Shown in pieces: positions 8,140 to 18,153 of a stretch of DNA of 64,000 nucleotides (the first letter of the stretch is position 1; each line of letters begins with the position of its first letter). The notes beneath the pieces were generated by a model. It made no database searches and was not told where the DNA came from. It saw only the letters and a list, made by a program, of their open reading frames with translations. The stretch lies in NCBI RefSeq assembly GCF_011440395.1, contig NZ_JAAOIX010000001.1, forward strand, positions 1,286,402 through 1,350,401, written 5' to 3'. Position numbers and translations under genes: made by a program. The stretch is from Pseudomaricurvus alcaniphilus (GTDB taxonomy: Bacteria; Pseudomonadota; Gammaproteobacteria; Pseudomonadales; Cellvibrionaceae).

Positions 8140-9450
8140 TTAGAGCCGCCATATATCTATTTCAGCTTGCTCCATCTCCTTGCGATCGAGACAGGACTTT
8201 ACATCCATGATAATTCCATCCGCTGCCAGGATGGCGTGTAACTCAGCTCCCGTCAGGGACTTATAGCGCCGATGAGGTACTGCCAGAACAACAGCATCCG
8301 CTTTGGGTAAATTCTCCCAGGGAACCAGCTGAACACCGTATTCATGATACGCCTCATCAGGTTCCGCCATGGGATCGTGTATCAACACATCGCAATTGAA
8401 TTCCTGTAGCTCATGGACAATATCGATTACCCTTGAGTTGCGCAGATCCGGGCAGTCTTCCTTAAACGTCAAGCCGAGCACTACCACTTTGGAGCCACTG
8501 ATACTCTTGCCCTTCTTGGCCAGGCTTTTGACCGTTTTCTCGGCAATAAAGCGCCCCATATCGTCATTGATATGTCGCCCCGCCAAAATCACCTGTGGAT
8601 GATGCCCCGCCGCCTCGGCCCTGTAGGTCAGGTAGTAGGGGTCGACACCAATACAGTGCCCGCCAACAAGACCTGGGCGGAACGGCAGGAAATTCCACTT
8701 GGTGCCGGCCGCCTCCAAAACATCCAGAGTGTCGATATCCAGCCGGTCGAAAATCAATGACAACTCATTCATCAGTGCAATGTTGAGGTCCCGCTGGGTA
8801 TTTTCGATCACCTTGGCCGCCTCCGCGACCTTGACACTGGCCGCCCGGTGTACACCGGCCTTGACCACCATTTCGTACATTGTCGCCAACCGCTCCAGCG
8901 TCTCAGGTGTATCGCCGGACACCACCTTGACTATGGTTTCAAGGCGGTGCTCCTTATCACCCGGGTTGATCCGCTCTGGCGAGTAACCGATGTAAAAGCC
9001 TTCGCCAGCCGTCGCCGAAGCCTCTGTTCGGCCAGCCCATTGCATGCCAGAACACTGCTCCAATATAGGAACGCACACTTCTTCGGTGCAGCCCGGGTAG
9101 ACTGTCGACTCAAACACCACGGTACAACCCGGCTTCATGTATTTACCAACGGTTTTACAAGCGCCCTGCAGCGGGCTGAGGTCTGGCTGTCGAGCATGAT
9201 CAATGGGCGTTGGCACTACCACTACAATGACATCGGCCTGGGCCAGCTCGGCGGCATCACTGGTAAACTGCAGCTTGGTGGCAGCCGCCAGTTGCTCTGC
9301 ATTCACCTCACCGCTGGGATCGCGACCATTGCGATAATGCTCCAGCTTCCTTTCATTGAGATCGAAACCTATGGTGTCTATTTGCTGGCCAAACGCAACC
9401 GCCAATGGCAACCCTACATACCCCAACCCTACAATAGCCAGTCTTTCCAT
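8140..9450 (-). CDS. tviB: UDP-N-acetyl-hexosamine 6-dehydrogenase (TviB/WbpA/WbpO type)
   Basis: This 436-residue NAD-dependent UDP-sugar dehydrogenase oxidises C6 of a UDP-N-acetylhexosamine to the uronic acid, a precursor for exopolysaccharide. The N-terminal Rossmann motif VGLGYVGLP is at residues 7-15. The catalytic region has VVFESTVYPG, NTQRDLNIALMNELSLI and the active-site GGHCIGVDPYYLTYRAE with its cysteine near residue 267. The C-terminal domain has KVVVLGLTFKEDCPDLRNS. The TviB/WbpO branch is favoured over Ugd by the WNFLPFRPGLVGGHC context and by the adjacent 4-epimerase gene. It lies 55 bases downstream of that epimerase gene in a leftward pair, so UDP-GlcNAc could be turned into UDP-GalNAc(A) by the two enzymes. 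Whether the true substrate is UDP-GlcNAc or UDP-GalNAc cannot be decided here. Confidence 0.9.
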   Translation of the reverse strand: MERLAIVGLGYVGLPLAVAFGQQIDTIGFDLNERKLEHYRNGRDPSGEVNAEQLAAATKLQFTSDAAELAQADVIVVVVPTPIDHARQPDLSPLQGACKTVGKYMKPGCTVVFESTVYPGCTEEVCVPILEQCSGMQWAGRTEASATAGEGFYIGYSPERINPGDKEHRLETIVKVVSGDTPETLERLATMYEMVVKAGVHRAASVKVAEAAKVIENTQRDLNIALMNELSLIFDRLDIDTLDVLEAAGTKWNFLPFRPGLVGGHCIGVDPYYLTYRAEAAGHHPQVILAGRHINDDMGRFIAEKTVKSLAKKGKSISGSKVVVLGLTFKEDCPDLRNSRVIDIVHELQEFNCDVLIHDPMAEPDEAYHEYGVQLVPWENLPKADAVVLAVPHRRYKSLTGAELHAILAADGIIMDVKSCLDRKEMEQAEIDIWRL

Positions 9451-9505
9451 ACTGATACGTGATCTCCGCGATATTCCGATAATTTCCAGTGTTGTATAAC
9501 CGCCT

Positions 9506-10549
9506 TTAATCCTGGGGCAGTCTGTTTAAATTCTTTATGTACCAATCAGCCGCTTGCTTGATGCCGTCCGCGAGCTCATGAGTAGGACTATAGCCTAACA
9601 AGCTCGACGCCTTGCCAATATCCGCCAACGAGTGACGCACGTCGCCGGCCCTGAACTCCCGATAATGGGGCTCTGCATCGGACAGGTCAGCAAACTCAGC
9701 CGCAACCAACTCTCGTATCAGGTAAAACAGTTGATTGAGGCTGGTGCGCTGCCCACAAGCAACATTATAGACCTGATTTATTGCATCCACATTATCGCTG
9801 GTGGCCGCCAGAATATTCGCCTGGACCGTATTGTCTATATAGCAAAAGTCACGGGATGTCTCGCCGTCGCCGTTGATCATACACGGCTGGCGGGTGAGGA
9901 TATTTTGAAACCAGCAGGGGATTACCGCTGCGTAGGCGCCGAGCGGGTCCTGCCTTGGCCCAAAGACATTGAAATAGCGCAGACCAATGCTTTGCAGGCC
10001 ATAGCACTTTGCGAAAACATCGGCATAGAGCTCATTGACGTACTTTGTTACCGCGTAGGGCGACAGGGGCCTGCCAATGCGATCCTCAACTTTTGGTAAT
10101 TCCGGATGGTCCCCATAGGTAGAGGAAGATGCCGCGTATACAAACCGCTTAACCCCCGCATCTTTTGCCGCCACCAGCATGTTCAAAAACCCATCAATAT
10201 TGGATTGATTGGTGCGAATGGGATCTTCCAGCGAGCGCGGCACACTGCCCAACGCCGCCTGATGCAATATATAATCAACCCCTTTCGCTGCCCGCTGGCA
10301 GGCCGCCAGGTCACAAATGTCGCCCTCATAAAAGGTGAAGTTTTGCCAGTGAGAGTCGCCGACGGCCGCACGTACATCGTCCAGATTCTTACGGTGGCCG
10401 GTGGCAAAATTATCCAGGCCCACCACGGTTTGGCCTAACCTCAGCAATTGTTCCAATAAATTGGAGCCGATAAACCCCGCCACCCCGGTAATCAACCAGA
10501 TCCGGGGGGTTTCAATTAAATTTTCACAGCGGGATTGGTAAGGCGTCAT
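9506..10549 (-). CDS. tviC: UDP-N-acetylglucosamine 4-epimerase (TviC/WbpP type)
   Basis: This 347-residue extended SDR epimerase interconverts UDP-GlcNAc(A) and UDP-GalNAc(A). The NAD-binding glycine motif [10 protein letters not shown] lies at residues 20-29, and the catalytic pair is in [11 protein letters not shown] (YxxxK), preceded by AASSSTYGD. The N-terminal extension of about 18 residues ([18 protein letters not shown]) is characteristic of the WbpP/TviC group. The [19 protein letters not shown] segment is typical of epimerases acting on N-acetylated sugars. It is the first gene of a leftward pair with tviB. It should act in the cytoplasm, supplying precursor to the sugar transferases of this locus. 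Confidence 0.9.
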   Translation of the reverse strand: MTPYQSRCENLIETPRIWLITGVAGFIGSNLLEQLLRLGQTVVGLDNFATGHRKNLDDVRAAVGDSHWQNFTFYEGDICDLAACQRAAKGVDYILHQAALGSVPRSLEDPIRTNQSNIDGFLNMLVAAKDAGVKRFVYAASSSTYGDHPELPKVEDRIGRPLSPYAVTKYVNELYADVFAKCYGLQSIGLRYFNVFGPRQDPLGAYAAVIPCWFQNILTRQPCMINGDGETSRDFCYIDNTVQANILAATSDNVDAINQVYNVACGQRTSLNQLFYLIRELVAAEFADLSDAEPHYREFRAGDVRHSLADIGKASSLLGYSPTHELADGIKQAADWYIKNLNRLPQD

Positions 10550-10935
10550 CGCTCATCCTTTGATCTATAAAACAGCGCAGCAGCGGGTATGTATCGGGCA
10601 ACATTTTCGGGGTGGTATATTATCCATAATGGTGGCAGGATTCACATCAATTCGACACTAGCTCCTGTTTACCCTCCTTGATTAATAGCTATACTCGAAT
10701 AATAGCCAATGTTCGCGCAGAAACACTGCTTTTTGTCATCCCCGCGCAAGCGGGGATCCAGTAAGAGCTTGAAATCTATGGATTCCCGCCTGCGCGGGAA
10801 TGACCTCAAATAAGCACACGGAGTTTCTGGATAAAGATTAGCTATACTTGGGACCACACTGGCCCAAAGCCGTATCGAATAGTAAACCGCCCGAACAAAC
10901 CGCCACTTGAAGAAGTTTAGCAAAAGGAACCAGGA
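10550..10935. other. Intergenic region between tviC and prsK with REP-like repeat
   Basis: This 386-base divergent gap holds the promoters for tviC (leftward) and prsK (rightward) and a REP-like inverted repeat at 10735-10804. No coding region was recognised. A purine-rich Shine-Dalgarno (AAGGAAC) sits just before the TTG start of prsK. Confidence 0.5.
10735..10804. repeat. REP-like inverted repeat
   Basis: The left arm GTCATCCCCGCGCAAGCGGG and the right arm, read in reverse complement, GTCATTCCCGCGCAGGCGGG, enclose a short spacer, so the unit forms a long hairpin. A second, partly rearranged copy lies at 44765-44847. It belongs to the widespread class of dispersed proteobacterial GTCAT(C/T)CCCGCG repeats. 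Confidence 0.8.
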
Positions 10936-13014
10936 TTGATACCTCCCCTGACAAATACCGGGCTCTATAGTTATCTAACGGCATTTGTTGCCTTTGCCAT
11001 TCTCAGCATTCTGCTGATTATATCGTCCCGCGGTACTTCTTTAGGACGGCGATTAATTATTGCTTGCCTCGCTACCACCCTATGGGGGGTGGCGCAGGCA
11101 CTTATACTCGTGATCGATCTGCCGGCCACAGTGGTACAGGCACTGGAATTGGCACGTACCATCTGCTGGTGCTACTTCTTATTGGGCACTATCGATAGCG
11201 AAAGGGAAGAGAGTGCGACTCGAATATTTCCCCGCTGGCTGTGGTGGACTCTGGTAGGCGTGCTGGCCCTTAACATCCTGGTGTGGCCCCTTATGGCCGC
11301 CAACATTAGCGCCATTGGCAATCTTCCCAGGGTAGAACCCCTGCTGCTGGAAATCCGCCTGATCTCCTGGGTGGCCCTGGCCATCATCGGTCTGCTTCTT
11401 ACCGAGCAAGTGATCAGAAACCTTAACTCCGATCAACGCTGGGCGATGAAGTACCTGTGCCTCGGCATTGGTGTGGTGTTTGCCTACGACTTTTTCGTCT
11501 ATTCCAATGCGCTTTTGTTTAAAGCAATAAACCCCGAACTCTGGAGCGCCCGAGGTTTCGTCAATGCCCTCGCGGTACCGTTAATTGCGGTTTCTGTCGC
11601 AAGAAACTCCAAGCTCGACATCGGCATTCACGTCTCTCGCGATGCAGTTTTTCACTCAGTAACCCTTATTGGTGCCGGTGCCTACCTGATGGCCATGGCC
11701 GGCATGGGTTACTACATTCGGCTCTATGGCGGCGAGTGGGGCTCACTACTGCAGGTGGTTTTCCTGGTCGGCGCAGGGGTTATGCTCGCCATCCTGTTGT
11801 TTTCCGACAATATTCGCAAGAAAACCCGAGTCCTGTTGAGCAAGCACTTTTACAGCTTCAAGTACGACTACCGGGAGGAATGGCTTCGCTTTACCAAAAA
11901 CCTGAGCAATACCACGGAAACCGTATTGGACAGGATTTGCCACTCCCTGGCGGAGATAGTACAAAGCCCGGCCGGCCTGCTTTGGAGCAGAAATGAACAA
12001 TCCACCTATGTACTGGCAAACTGCTGGAATATGGCAGAACCCGAGGGCCGTGAAGCAAAAAACAGCACCGAACTGCACTCACTGGAGCGCTTCCTGGACG
12101 AAACCTTTTGGGTCATCGACTTGTTGGAGTACCGCGAAACTCCGGACAATTACCCCAACCTCAAATTACCCGACTGGATGCTTAACATTCCCGGGGCCTG
12201 GCTGCTGGTACCATTGATTATCGAACAGCGCGTGCTGGGATTCACCCTGCTGAAACAATCCAGCCTCGGCACCAGCCTGAACTGGGAAGATCACGACTTG
12301 CTGAAAATGGCCGGCCAGCAGGCGGCCATACTGTTAGCCCAGTACCAATCAGAGCAGGCCCTGATCGAGGCCCGGCAATTTGAGGCCTTCAATCGTCTGT
12401 CCGCCTATACCATGCACGATTTAAAGAACATACTGGCGCAGCAATCCCTGATCATCTCCAATGCGGAAAAGCACAAGCACAAACCGGCGTTTATCGACGA
12501 TGTACTTACCACGGTGTCAAATTCCGTCGACCGTATGACCCGCCTGCTGGAGCAGATGAAACGGGGTGAGCGTGCCAACCGGGTAACTGCGATCAACCTG
12601 AATAAGCTCCTGGCCGAAACCATTACCCAGCACAGCAAGCGCAAACCGGTACCGCTGCTCGATGCCCCCTCCGAGCCGGTGACCACCCATGCGGATCAAG
12701 AGAAATTAACCACCGTGTTTGGGCACCTGATTCAAAATGCCCAGGAGGCCACCCCGGAACCAGGCCAGGTTACTGTCAAGCTCCGGCAAGAAGCGCAGCT
12801 CTGCACCATCGAAATCCAGGATACTGGTACCGGCATGGACCCATTGTTTATCAGGGATCGCCTGTTTAAGCCCTTTGACTCCACCAAAGGGCTAACCGGC
12901 ATGGGCATTGGCGCCTACGAGAGCCGCAACTATATCCATTCGCTGGGTGGAAATATTCAGGTTGAGAGCAGTCTCGGCAAAGGTTCGCTGTTTCGGATAA
13001 CACTTCCCTGTTAA
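10936..13014 (+). CDS. prsK: PEP-CTERM-system sensor histidine kinase PrsK
   Basis: This 692-residue membrane histidine kinase is the expected partner of PrsR. The N-terminal 300 residues are a multi-helix sensor (about eight transmembrane segments, e.g. LTAFVAFAILSILLIISS), followed by a GAF-like domain (about 310-460). The dimerisation/phosphoacceptor box is AYTMHDLKN with His494. A HATPase_c domain follows with HLIQNAQEATPE (N box), DTGTGMDP (G1), FKPFDSTKG (F) and GMGIGAYESRNYI (G2). The start is a TTG at 10936 with AAGGAAC seven bases upstream. prsR begins 99 bases downstream on the same strand. PrsK-PrsR pairs occur in exosortase-bearing genomes and have been linked to sigma-54 control of PEP-CTERM genes; the signal sensed is unknown. 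Confidence 0.93.
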   Translation: MIPPLTNTGLYSYLTAFVAFAILSILLIISSRGTSLGRRLIIACLATTLWGVAQALILVIDLPATVVQALELARTICWCYFLLGTIDSEREESATRIFPRWLWWTLVGVLALNILVWPLMAANISAIGNLPRVEPLLLEIRLISWVALAIIGLLLTEQVIRNLNSDQRWAMKYLCLGIGVVFAYDFFVYSNALLFKAINPELWSARGFVNALAVPLIAVSVARNSKLDIGIHVSRDAVFHSVTLIGAGAYLMAMAGMGYYIRLYGGEWGSLLQVVFLVGAGVMLAILLFSDNIRKKTRVLLSKHFYSFKYDYREEWLRFTKNLSNTTETVLDRICHSLAEIVQSPAGLLWSRNEQSTYVLANCWNMAEPEGREAKNSTELHSLERFLDETFWVIDLLEYRETPDNYPNLKLPDWMLNIPGAWLLVPLIIEQRVLGFTLLKQSSLGTSLNWEDHDLLKMAGQQAAILLAQYQSEQALIEARQFEAFNRLSAYTMHDLKNILAQQSLIISNAEKHKHKPAFIDDVLTTVSNSVDRMTRLLEQMKRGERANRVTAINLNKLLAETITQHSKRKPVPLLDAPSEPVTTHADQEKLTTVFGHLIQNAQEATPEPGQVTVKLRQEAQLCTIEIQDTGTGMDPLFIRDRLFKPFDSTKGLTGMGIGAYESRNYIHSLGGNIQVESSLGKGSLFRITLPC

Positions 13015-13113
13015 TCCAACTATAATTACCTGTTAGTTGTAGCACTGGCAATATAGACACAAACTATTTATCGGATGCATGTTAGCAAGGCGTAATAATG
13101 GAGTTAAAGCATA

Positions 13114-14466
13114 ATGAGTGAGGCAGGGAAGCATTTATTGGTGGTTGAAGATGACCCGGGCCTGCAAAGTCAGTTGCGCTGGTGCTTTGACGACTACGAG
13201 CTAAACATCTGCGGCAATCGGGACGACGCCATAGCCCAGGTGCGCAAACAGCCACCGGGGGTTGTACTGCTCGACCTTGGCTTACCACCGGACCCAGGCG
13301 GGGTTACCGAGGGGTTTGCTACACTGAAGGAAATCATTTCTCTTTCCCCCTCCAGCAAAGTTATCGTGGTAACAGGCGACCACGACCGGGAAAACGCGGT
13401 CAAGGCAATCGCTCTGGGCGCCTATGACTTTTACCAAAAACCGGTGGATCCGGAGTTGCTCAACCTAATGGTGGGGCGCGCATACAGCGTGCATGAACTG
13501 GAAGAGGAAAATCGGCGCTTTCAACTGCAGCAAAATGACCTGCCACTAAAAGGTGTCATTGCCTCCAGCCCGCAAATGTTCAAGCTCTGCCGGACCATAG
13601 AAAAAGTGGCCCCTTCCGACCTGACCACCCTGCTACTGGGTGCCAGTGGTACCGGCAAGGAGGTATTTGCCCGTGCCCTGCATGACCTCAGCCCCCGCGC
13701 CAAGCAAAAAATGGTGGCCATAAACTGTGCCGCCATTCCCGAGAACCTGCTGGAAAGCGAGCTGTTTGGCTATGAAAAAGGCGCCTTTACCGGGGCCAAC
13801 AAACAAACCCCGGGGAAAATCGAGTACGCCAATGGTGGCACCCTGTTTCTCGATGAAATTGGTGATTTGCCCCTGGAGCTACAGGCCAAGCTGCTGCGTT
13901 TTATTCAGGAGCGCGTGATCGAACGCGTCGGGGGACGCACAGAAATTCCTGTCGATGTGCGCATAATCTGCGCTACCCACCAGGATTTAAGCACATACAT
14001 TACCGACGGCCGCTTCCGGGAGGATCTTTTCTACCGCATCAGCGACATCACTATCAACATCCCCCCGTTAAAAGACCGGGAGGGGGACGCCCTGGTACTG
14101 GCCCGCGCCTTCCTCAACCGCTTCAGTAAAGAGAACTCCCGCCCTCTCAAGGGCTTCTCGCCGGAGGCAATAAAAGCCATTGAAGACTACGACTGGCCCG
14201 GCAACGTCAGGGAACTGGAAAGCCGCATCAAGCGGGCTGTGATTATGGCTGACAACAGTTACATCACCCCGGAGGACCTGGAGATTAGCGAGTCGGAGAC
14301 TGAAAAACAGCCGCTGAATCTAAGAGAGGTCAGGGACGAGGCTGAACGGAAAGCGATCTTGCGGGCGCTGAACCACGCCGACCACAACATTTCGGAAGCC
14401 GCTAAACACCTGGGGGTTACCCGCCCTACACTCTATAACATGCTGGAAAAGTACAACCTGAAATAG
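13114..14466 (+). CDS. prsR: PEP-CTERM-box sigma-54 response regulator PrsR
   Basis: This 450-residue NtrC/AtoC-type regulator has the phosphoacceptor Asp54 in [11 protein letters not shown] of its receiver domain. Its AAA+ sigma-54 interaction domain has Walker [10 protein letters not shown], the sigma-54 contact loop GAFTGA and Walker [14 protein letters not shown]. The C-terminal Fis-type helix-turn-helix is [21 protein letters not shown]. It is encoded just after prsK and probably in the same transcript. Two genes in this window, both encoding PEP-CTERM-type proteins, have -24/-12 promoters and are its natural targets. The Shine-Dalgarno GGAG lies about 10 bases before the ATG. Function is assigned by family; direct binding sites here are inferred. 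Confidence 0.94.
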   Translation: MSEAGKHLLVVEDDPGLQSQLRWCFDDYELNICGNRDDAIAQVRKQPPGVVLLDLGLPPDPGGVTEGFATLKEIISLSPSSKVIVVTGDHDRENAVKAIALGAYDFYQKPVDPELLNLMVGRAYSVHELEEENRRFQLQQNDLPLKGVIASSPQMFKLCRTIEKVAPSDLTTLLLGASGTGKEVFARALHDLSPRAKQKMVAINCAAIPENLLESELFGYEKGAFTGANKQTPGKIEYANGGTLFLDEIGDLPLELQAKLLRFIQERVIERVGGRTEIPVDVRIICATHQDLSTYITDGRFREDLFYRISDITINIPPLKDREGDALVLARAFLNRFSKENSRPLKGFSPEAIKAIEDYDWPGNVRELESRIKRAVIMADNSYITPEDLEISESETEKQPLNLREVRDEAERKAILRALNHADHNISEAAKHLGVTRPTLYNMLEKYNLK

Positions 14467-14514
14467 TCACGCTGTATCTGACACTGACAAGAGTCACAGC
14501 TTCGAGAGGAAAAT

Positions 14515-16062
14515 ATGCAATTAAAAGCCACTATCCAGCTATTGATTTGCGGCGAGCCGGGAAGCGATACAGAATACTTCGTCAATTTGCTGCGCAGCTC
14601 AGGCTATAGCGCTCGAGTCCATCGCGTATCCTCTCTATCTGAGCTGACAGAGTGCCTGGTTGATCGCAACTGGGAGCTGCTAATCACTACGGAAAACCCG
14701 CCGAACTTTACCGCCCAGGACGCGATCGAGGTAGCAGAGCGAGCCAGAATCCCCTCGCTCGTTTGTGCCATTAAAATTTCTGAAGAACATACCGAACAAT
14801 TACTGACTGCCGGCGCCAGCGACGTATTTCTTCGGGGCCAGGGCGATCGGCTAAGACGCGCCATAGTCCGGGAGGTCTACGCCCAGAGATGCCGGAGAAA
14901 GCTTGAGGAGTTGCAGCCGCGCTACGAAGAAACCGCGCGCCGGTTTGAACAATTGCTGGAGACAGCGCAAGAGTCCGTGGCATACATCACAGATGGTGTG
15001 CATATAAATAGCAGTAACGCCTACGCGAGAATTTTCGGCTATGAAACGGCCGAAGATCTCAATGGTATCCCCCAAGTCGACCTGATCGCCCCCTCACACC
15101 AGGATGAGTTTAAGGAAGCTTTGCGCGACTACCGCAACCAGCCGGACACTCGCATATCCATTGAAACAACCGCGCAACGCGCGGACGGCACTGTATTTCC
15201 GGCTCGTCTGGTAATGACTAGCGCCACCTATGAAGACGAGGCGTGCATACAAGTTCAGGTGATTGCCGATGCCCCCTCCGAGACCGCAAGTCCTGCCGCA
15301 ATCAAGGCAAGTTACTCCGCCACTCATTCAGCACCGGTATCGGCTTCCTCTGACAAAAAGGAAGTGGTAAAAATCGAGAAAGCCTCAAAACAATACGTTT
15401 TAGGTGAACAGGAAATTTATGCACTTAAGGAAGTTTCGCTGAATGTACAAGAGGGCGAGTTCCTGGCTTTGGCTGGACCATCCGGTAGTGGCAAGTCAAC
15501 ACTTCTCAACCTGATTGGCTGCATCGACACCCCGGATAAGGGCAAGGTCTGGATAGCGGGGCACAACGTCGAGGACAGATCGCCAGACCAATTGTCTCAC
15601 CTGAGGGCAGAGACCATTGGCTTTATTTTCCAAACTTTTAATTTATTGCCGGTGCTGTCGGCTTGGGAAAATGTGGAATACCCACTACTGCAGAGCAAAA
15701 AATTTTCCAAGGCGCAGCGCAAGGAGCGAGTCGGTCACTTTTTAGAGTTAGTGGGGCTGGGCAAACAAATGCGCAATCGCCCCAACGAGCTCAGTGGCGG
15801 CCAGCGACAGAGAGTCGCGATAGCTCGAGCTCTTGCCACCGATCCGTCTATAGTCCTGGCTGACGAACCGACCGCCAACCTCGATCACAAAACTGGCGAA
15901 GGCATCCTGGAGCTTATGCAGTCTATAAACCAGGAGCATGGCACCACCTTCGTGTTTTCCACCCATGACTCCAAAGTAATGGAGATGGCTGGCAGAGTGG
16001 TCATGCTCTGCGACGGTGAAATCGAGTATGAGCGCCACTGGATGGAAAGCAGGGCAACATAA
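14515..16062 (+). CDS. Pseudo-receiver/PAS/LolD-type ABC ATPase fusion protein
   Basis: This 515-residue protein has an unusual build. Residues 5-125 look like a degenerate receiver domain: the position expected for the phosphoacceptor reads ITTENPP and the acidic pocket is absent. Residues 140-250 are a PAS domain ([23 protein letters not shown]), very like the PAS of FimX-type proteins. After a Ser/Ala linker (255-280), residues 284-512 are a complete LolD/MacB-type ATPase. It has Walker [10 protein letters not shown] (321-329), the Q-loop [10 protein letters not shown], signature [15 protein letters not shown], Walker B IVLADEPT and the switch histidine in STHDSKV. The gene follows prsR by 48 bases with a strong Shine-Dalgarno (GAGAGG). 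The matching permeases and a LolA-like carrier, without their own ATPase, are encoded at 27613-30965. I infer that this is their ATPase, gated by a sensory module. Confidence 0.88.
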   Translation: MQLKATIQLLICGEPGSDTEYFVNLLRSSGYSARVHRVSSLSELTECLVDRNWELLITTENPPNFTAQDAIEVAERARIPSLVCAIKISEEHTEQLLTAGASDVFLRGQGDRLRRAIVREVYAQRCRRKLEELQPRYEETARRFEQLLETAQESVAYITDGVHINSSNAYARIFGYETAEDLNGIPQVDLIAPSHQDEFKEALRDYRNQPDTRISIETTAQRADGTVFPARLVMTSATYEDEACIQVQVIADAPSETASPAAIKASYSATHSAPVSASSDKKEVVKIEKASKQYVLGEQEIYALKEVSLNVQEGEFLALAGPSGSGKSTLLNLIGCIDTPDKGKVWIAGHNVEDRSPDQLSHLRAETIGFIFQTFNLLPVLSAWENVEYPLLQSKKFSKAQRKERVGHFLELVGLGKQMRNRPNELSGGQRQRVAIARALATDPSIVLADEPTANLDHKTGEGILELMQSINQEHGTTFVFSTHDSKVMEMAGRVVMLCDGEIEYERHWMESRAT

Positions 16063-16129
16063 AGGCTTCCATTTGCTGCCCTTTGAGCCAATACGCCTTG
16101 GAGCTACTCACTTCGCCACGGGGCCGTGG

Positions 16130-17683
16130 TTAACGTGACCCCCGCTGAAAGAGAACCACCTCTGCAGTTTGGGCGAGAATATAGAAATCGAATATCAGCC
16201 CGTGGTTCTTGATGTAATACAAGTCAAACTTGAGCTTTTGTATGGAGTCATCTTCAGACGCTCCATACGGGAAGCACAGTTGAGCCCAACCTGTCAGACC
16301 AGGGGCTACGCGGTGGCGCTCATGGTAAAATGCGTTCTTTTCACGCAGCGAGGTAACAAACTGCGGGCGCTCAGGGCGCGGGCTGACCAGGCTCATATCA
16401 CCCCGAATTACATTCCAAAGCTGCGGAATTTCGTCGATACGGTACTTGCGGATAACATTCCCGACCCTGGTAACCCTTGGGTCTTTTTTCTTCGCCCACT
16501 GCGCCTCACCCTCAGCCTCAGCGTCCTCGCACATGCTTCTAAACTTGAACAGGGTAAACGACTTGCCGCCGCGCCCGACTCGCTCCTGGTTGTAAAATAT
16601 CGTGGAGCCCAATCCGCATTCAATCATGATGGCGATCGCCGTTAGTAACATGACCGGCGACAGGAAAATCAGCAATAACAGAGAACCGGCAATATCAAAC
16701 AGCCTTTTTTCCCAATAGCGAAACGTATTCGAATTAAAGCCCTGGGCATGGATCAGCCAACCGGGCTGAATCAGGTCCAACTGAACCAGTGACGCTTCCC
16801 TCTCGAAGAAGTCAAGATCCTTGGTAACCTTGATGCCACTCATTCGACAATCGAGCAATTCATCAGTGGGCAACCCGGAGCGTCGGTCATCCAGGGCGAT
16901 AACAATCTCATCCACTTCGTGATTCAGGGCAAACTCGCACAGCCCACTCTCGATGCTGATCAGCTTATCTGACTGGATGTAACAGTGCTGGCAGGTGTTG
17001 GAAGCGACAAATCCGACCAACTCAAAGCCGCGCTGGTCCGCTTTCCGTCGCAGTCTTTCAATAAACCGGGCGCGCTTGCCAGTACCCACCACCAGCACCC
17101 GACGCCGCAGAACCCGACCGTCGACCACAGAGTGAAACAAGAAGCGCAATGCAGCCAACAGCAGGAAGGACCATGCAGTAGCGTGCAGCAGCTCGGAACC
17201 TGACACTGGCCCCATGTCCAGGGTTTTGACCGTCACGACCGACACCAGCAGCGACAGGGACAATGCCGCCAGCAGGTGGAACGCTACGCCACGCACAGTC
17301 TCCCTCTGGCGCGCATCGTACAGGCCCATGCATACCATGCTGAATGAGACCACAGCAGCAAAAAAGAACGACGCGTTGTTCGGTGTGATGAGCGTGTTAA
17401 AGACGAAGGCCATCGCCGCGAGATCGGCCACAAACAAGGCTACAAAGCCGGCATTAAGCGATTGCCCAAAGAGCTTGAAAGTACCCCGGAAAAAATGTAA
17501 TCGTGGCGACTTTAACGCCGCCTGCCCGGAGCATTCATCGATTGCTGCGACTGGAGCAGCACCGAGTTCTACCGCATCCTCAACTACGCTATCAGCGTCA
17601 CCCTTGATCTTGGCGCGGTTAATAGCAGTACGAGTCTTGGTACCTTCCGCGCTAAAAGGGTGCAATAGTTCCGTATTAGCCAT
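16130..17683 (-). CDS. Priming undecaprenyl-phosphate sugar transferase (WcaJ/PssZ family, PEP-CTERM type)
   Basis: This 517-residue polyisoprenyl-phosphate hexose-1-phosphate transferase starts exopolysaccharide repeat-unit assembly on the inner membrane. The N-terminal region has four hydrophobic helices (about residues 75-185). A Rossmann-like CoA-binding-type fold follows (RRRVLVVGTGKRARFIERL), then a further helix (LFDIAGSLLLLIFLSPVMLL). The catalytic bacterial sugar transferase domain has YNQERVGRGGKSFTLFKFRSM, the DE pair in RKYRIDEIPQLWNVIRGDMS and the signature SPRPERP, and ends with the usual PGLTGWAQ. The start at 17683 has the Shine-Dalgarno GGGGAAGG. It is convergent with the ABC ATPase fusion gene. 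Glucose-1-phosphate or a related sugar is the probable substrate, but this cannot be decided from sequence. Confidence 0.9.
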   Translation of the reverse strand: MANTELLHPFSAEGTKTRTAINRAKIKGDADSVVEDAVELGAAPVAAIDECSGQAALKSPRLHFFRGTFKLFGQSLNAGFVALFVADLAAMAFVFNTLITPNNASFFFAAVVSFSMVCMGLYDARQRETVRGVAFHLLAALSLSLLVSVVTVKTLDMGPVSGSELLHATAWSFLLLAALRFLFHSVVDGRVLRRRVLVVGTGKRARFIERLRRKADQRGFELVGFVASNTCQHCYIQSDKLISIESGLCEFALNHEVDEIVIALDDRRSGLPTDELLDCRMSGIKVTKDLDFFEREASLVQLDLIQPGWLIHAQGFNSNTFRYWEKRLFDIAGSLLLLIFLSPVMLLTAIAIMIECGLGSTIFYNQERVGRGGKSFTLFKFRSMCEDAEAEGEAQWAKKKDPRVTRVGNVIRKYRIDEIPQLWNVIRGDMSLVSPRPERPQFVTSLREKNAFYHERHRVAPGLTGWAQLCFPYGASEDDSIQKLKFDLYYIKNHGLIFDFYILAQTAEVVLFQRGSR

Positions 17684-18153
17684 ATTCCTTCCCCAGCTTA
17701 AATCCTGTTAATGGTTCCTTAAAATTTCGTATCCTTACGCGACCCCTCGGGTCCAACTGCCTGCGCCATATAATGGCAACTGGACGGACTATCATTTCAC
17801 CTGGCTTCGTCTCACTTCAACTCTGGTAGCTCAACTCTGGTAGCTCAACCCTGTCAGCTCAACTGAAAAAGTGACCAAAACCTTTTTGGCATTAAAATCA
17901 TCTTTTATAATCTTTTCAGATATAAAACGAATAAAAACTAAGCCCGGATGTTCCATTTAGTTTGCATAGTATGAGCTACATTTTCGGGATTTCCAGCAGA
18001 ATTAGAGCCTTATAACGTATTCGTTTATCAAAAACATTATAAGAGCAACACATTCTTATAATCTAGAAATCAGTTATAAAAACCTGCTTCTCCGAAATTG
18101 AAACGTCTAAAAAATGATATTTGCGCCAAGAATGTGAACTATATCACAAAAAA
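17684..18153. other. A/T-rich intergenic region with a 14-bp tandem repeat
   Basis: These 470 bases separate two leftward genes and hold the promoter region of the sugar transferase. At 17821-17862 there are three 14-bp units (CTCTGGTAGCTCAA twice, then a variant). The part from 17880 to 18150 is very A/T-rich with several TTATAA-type motifs. No gene was recognised. Confidence 0.5.
17821..17862. repeat. 14-bp tandem repeat, three units
   Basis: Two perfect units of CTCTGGTAGCTCAA are followed by the variant CCCTGTCAGCTCAA. This is one of several short minisatellites in the window. Confidence 0.85.
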
